Positions 62,495-64,000 of a stretch of DNA of 64,000 nt are shown piece after piece. Within the stretch, counting starts at the first letter, position 1, and each line of letters starts with the position of its first letter. Made by a program: the position numbers and the translations under genes. The notes under the pieces were generated by a model. The model made no database searches. It was not told the DNA's origin and saw only the letters and a program-made list of their open reading frames with translations. Origin of the DNA: Flavobacterium fontis (GTDB lineage Bacteria; Bacteroidota; Bacteroidia; Flavobacteriales; Flavobacteriaceae); contig NZ_FQVQ01000002.1 in NCBI RefSeq assembly GCF_900129405.1, positions 186,001 to 250,000 of the forward strand, in the 5' to 3' direction.

Positions 62495-64000
62495 ATGAAA
62501 GCCATTCAATTTCCGCTGATTCGAGTTACCCTCGCCTTTATTATTGGACTTTTTCTCGGGAAACTTATTGTTGTTCCCCCAGTTCTATGGGCATGCGGTA
62601 TACTTTTTTCAGCGCTTACCGTAGGAGTCATCCATTTTTACACACGAAAATTTATAGTGCCACCGAACGCGCTTGGAGGCCTGCTGTTATTGATCTTTGT
62701 CGGAATCGGCGGGATGCGAATCGCGATGGACAATCCGCAGCGAAATCCCAATCACTTTTCGCATTTTCTAAAAAAATCGCAGTCCTGCTCCCTTGTTGTT
62801 ACGTTAGAATCCCAATTACGCACCTCTACAACACGAACGCGTTATGTGGCCGAGGTACACCAGTGGAACGGACAAAAAACGATGGGAAAAATTGTGGTGG
62901 GTTTTCCGAAAAATAAGCAACCCTATACCGTTGGGGAGTTATACGGTGTAACTGGAGTTTTCCTTCCTTTGCAACCCGCTGTTAATCCTGGGCAATTTGA
63001 CTATAGTGCTTATTTAAAAAACAAACATTGGTATGGTCAACTCTTGGTCTCCCGTGCAAAATCGCTTGCACCTCCCCCAAAAAGCATCCCTGCTATAGCC
63101 GATGGTATTCGACAAACGGTGCATCAACGGTTAAAAAAACACTTGGATGAATCGGATTTAGCGCTCGTTATGGCGCTGATTCTGGGGCAACAGCAAGATA
63201 TGAATGCCGATTTAATTCAAGCCTATCAAAAAGCGGGTGCAGTACATATTTTATCAGTTTCTGGACTTCATGTGGGTTTTGTGCTGATTTTTATACAAAC
63301 GCTGCTTAAACCCTTTCCCAATACCCGACGGTATCGCCGTGTAAAAATTGTGATGGTCATCCTTGGACTTTGGTCCTTTGGATTTTTAGCTGGGTTGGCT
63401 CCCTCCGTATTGCGCTCGGTGGTGATGTTTTCGGGACTCGCTGTGGGAGCGTATCTGCGACGGAGCAGTAACAGCTACAACACCTTGTTTACCTCTTTAT
63501 TTCTTATTTTACTTTGGGAACCCCATGCGCTATGGGATGTGGGACTGCAACTGAGTTATACGGCTGTTTTTTTTATCCTCTGGTTGCATCCTATTTTGCA
63601 AAATCTTTGGTCACCGCGCTCGAAAGTAGGACGGTATGTACGCGACTTACTATCCGTTTCATTGGCAGCACAATTGGGTACATTGCCCCTGTCATTGTAT
63701 TACTTTCATCAATTTCCGGGTCTTTTCTTCGTAACTAATTTACTTTTATTACCGGGAATGGGGGTTTTGATGGGTTTGGGACTTTTAAGTGTTTTGATGG
63801 CGTATCTGAATTGGATTTGGTCGCCTGTATTAAAATTAATGCAGTGGGCATTGGACCTTATGAATGGGATCATCCGCCTCATTGCAGCACAAGAAGAAAT
63901 GGTCTGGAGTGGCATTCCGATGAATCTGACGGCTATGCTCCTTTTGTATGGTATAATCGTGATGGGCGTTTTTGCGGTGGAACGGCGGAACTTCTACAGT
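62495..64000 (+). CDS. comEC: ComEC/Rec2 family DNA uptake channel, 3' end outside the window
   Basis: Open from ATG at 62495 to the window end (502 codons, no stop). The N-terminus has two or three hydrophobic segments (TLAFIIGLFLGKLIVVPP, ALGGLLLLIFVGIGG), an OB-fold-like region (CSLVVTLESQLR, KTMGKIVVGFPK), and the competence domain beginning VMALILGQQQDM, then AGAVHILSVSGLHVGFVLIF with the diagnostic SGLH motif. Further helices follow to the window edge. ComEC carries transforming DNA across the inner membrane. The C-terminal metallo-beta-lactamase-like part, if present, lies beyond this window. Confidence 0.92.
   Translation, partial: MKAIQFPLIRVTLAFIIGLFLGKLIVVPPVLWACGILFSALTVGVIHFYTRKFIVPPNALGGLLLLIFVGIGGMRIAMDNPQRNPNHFSHFLKKSQSCSLVVTLESQLRTSTTRTRYVAEVHQWNGQKTMGKIVVGFPKNKQPYTVGELYGVTGVFLPLQPAVNPGQFDYSAYLKNKHWYGQLLVSRAKSLAPPPKSIPAIADGIRQTVHQRLKKHLDESDLALVMALILGQQQDMNADLIQAYQKAGAVHILSVSGLHVGFVLIFIQTLLKPFPNTRRYRRVKIVMVILGLWSFGFLAGLAPSVLRSVVMFSGLAVGAYLRRSSNSYNTLFTSLFLILLWEPHALWDVGLQLSYTAVFFILWLHPILQNLWSPRSKVGRYVRDLLSVSLAAQLGTLPLSLYYFHQFPGLFFVTNLLLLPGMGVLMGLGLLSVLMAYLNWIWSPVLKLMQWALDLMNGIIRLIAAQEEMVWSGIPMNLTAMLLLYGIIVMGVFAVERRNFYS

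Noticed and set aside
1..64000. tRNA, rRNA, tmRNA or insertion sequence in the window
   Set aside because: I looked at all intergenic gaps for cloverleaf, rRNA or transposase signatures and saw none; a covariance scan was not available to confirm.

Overview
The window is chromosomal DNA from a member of the Bacteroidota, most probably family Flavobacteriaceae. The reasons are the type IX secretion and gliding genes (gldA, porT, a T9SS type A sorting domain), Bacteroidetes-only protein families (GLPGLI, DUF5686, TonB-dependent-receptor-like barrels with a carboxypeptidase-regulatory plug), and many TAnnTTTG -7 promoter boxes in place of sigma70-type -10 boxes. Nearly all of it is housekeeping sequence. 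I see no phage, insertion sequence, CRISPR array, rRNA or tRNA.

Layout. 1-4.6 kb (minus): an aromatic amino acid operon pheA - aminotransferase - tyrA - DAHP synthase/chorismate mutase, preceded by a Tyr/Phe-rich leader peptide and a terminator that together look like a transcription attenuator; a secreted protein, cut by the window edge, follows. 4.7-9.6 kb: a GC-rich interspersed repeat, gldA, a GIN-domain protein, a PagL-like outer membrane enzyme, and a T9SS-exported delta-60 repeat protein. 9.7-16.6 kb: the methionine/SAM block. metF and a two-gene methionine synthase (minus) diverge from metK (plus). A SAM-I-type riboswitch precedes metH and a SAM-II-type riboswitch precedes metK. From about 7.6 to 13.9 kb, seven tandem arrays with a 7-bp period lie between genes and twice inside metH. 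16.6-21.8 kb: an outer-membrane beta-barrel protein with a GLPGLI partner, then a secreted protein overlapping a deoxynucleoside kinase. 21.8-28.2 kb (minus): a tight operon of GH20 hexosaminidase, glycosylasparaginase, cutC and GH2 beta-mannosidase. These enzymes fit the dismantling of the Man-GlcNAc2-Asn core of N-glycans.

28.3-35.3 kb (minus): membrane pyrophosphatase hppA with a 92-residue cysteine-rich tail, soluble ppa, a DUF5686 outer membrane protein and pdhB. 35.6-43.3 kb: etfBA, a bifunctional nuclease, thyA and folA (dTMP/folate), a MORN-like protein, a CBM48-like protein, ubiE-porT and a TrmH-type methyltransferase. 43.3-50.9 kb: a BamA/TamA-type lipoprotein, fbaA, accD (zinc ribbon lost), a MacB-like permease and purH. 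51.0-56.7 kb: the rod-shape operon mreBCD-mrdA-rodA. 56.7-64 kb: a secreted coiled-coil protein, the tail-specific protease, surE, a small membrane protein, lpxB, a NlpC/P60 lipoprotein and a comEC gene cut by the window end.

The most notable regulatory features are the aromatic attenuator and the two different SAM riboswitch classes on one divergent promoter pair. The most notable unexplained structure is the cluster of unrelated heptamer arrays around metF-metH. All function calls come from reading the translated sequence; no database search was run.
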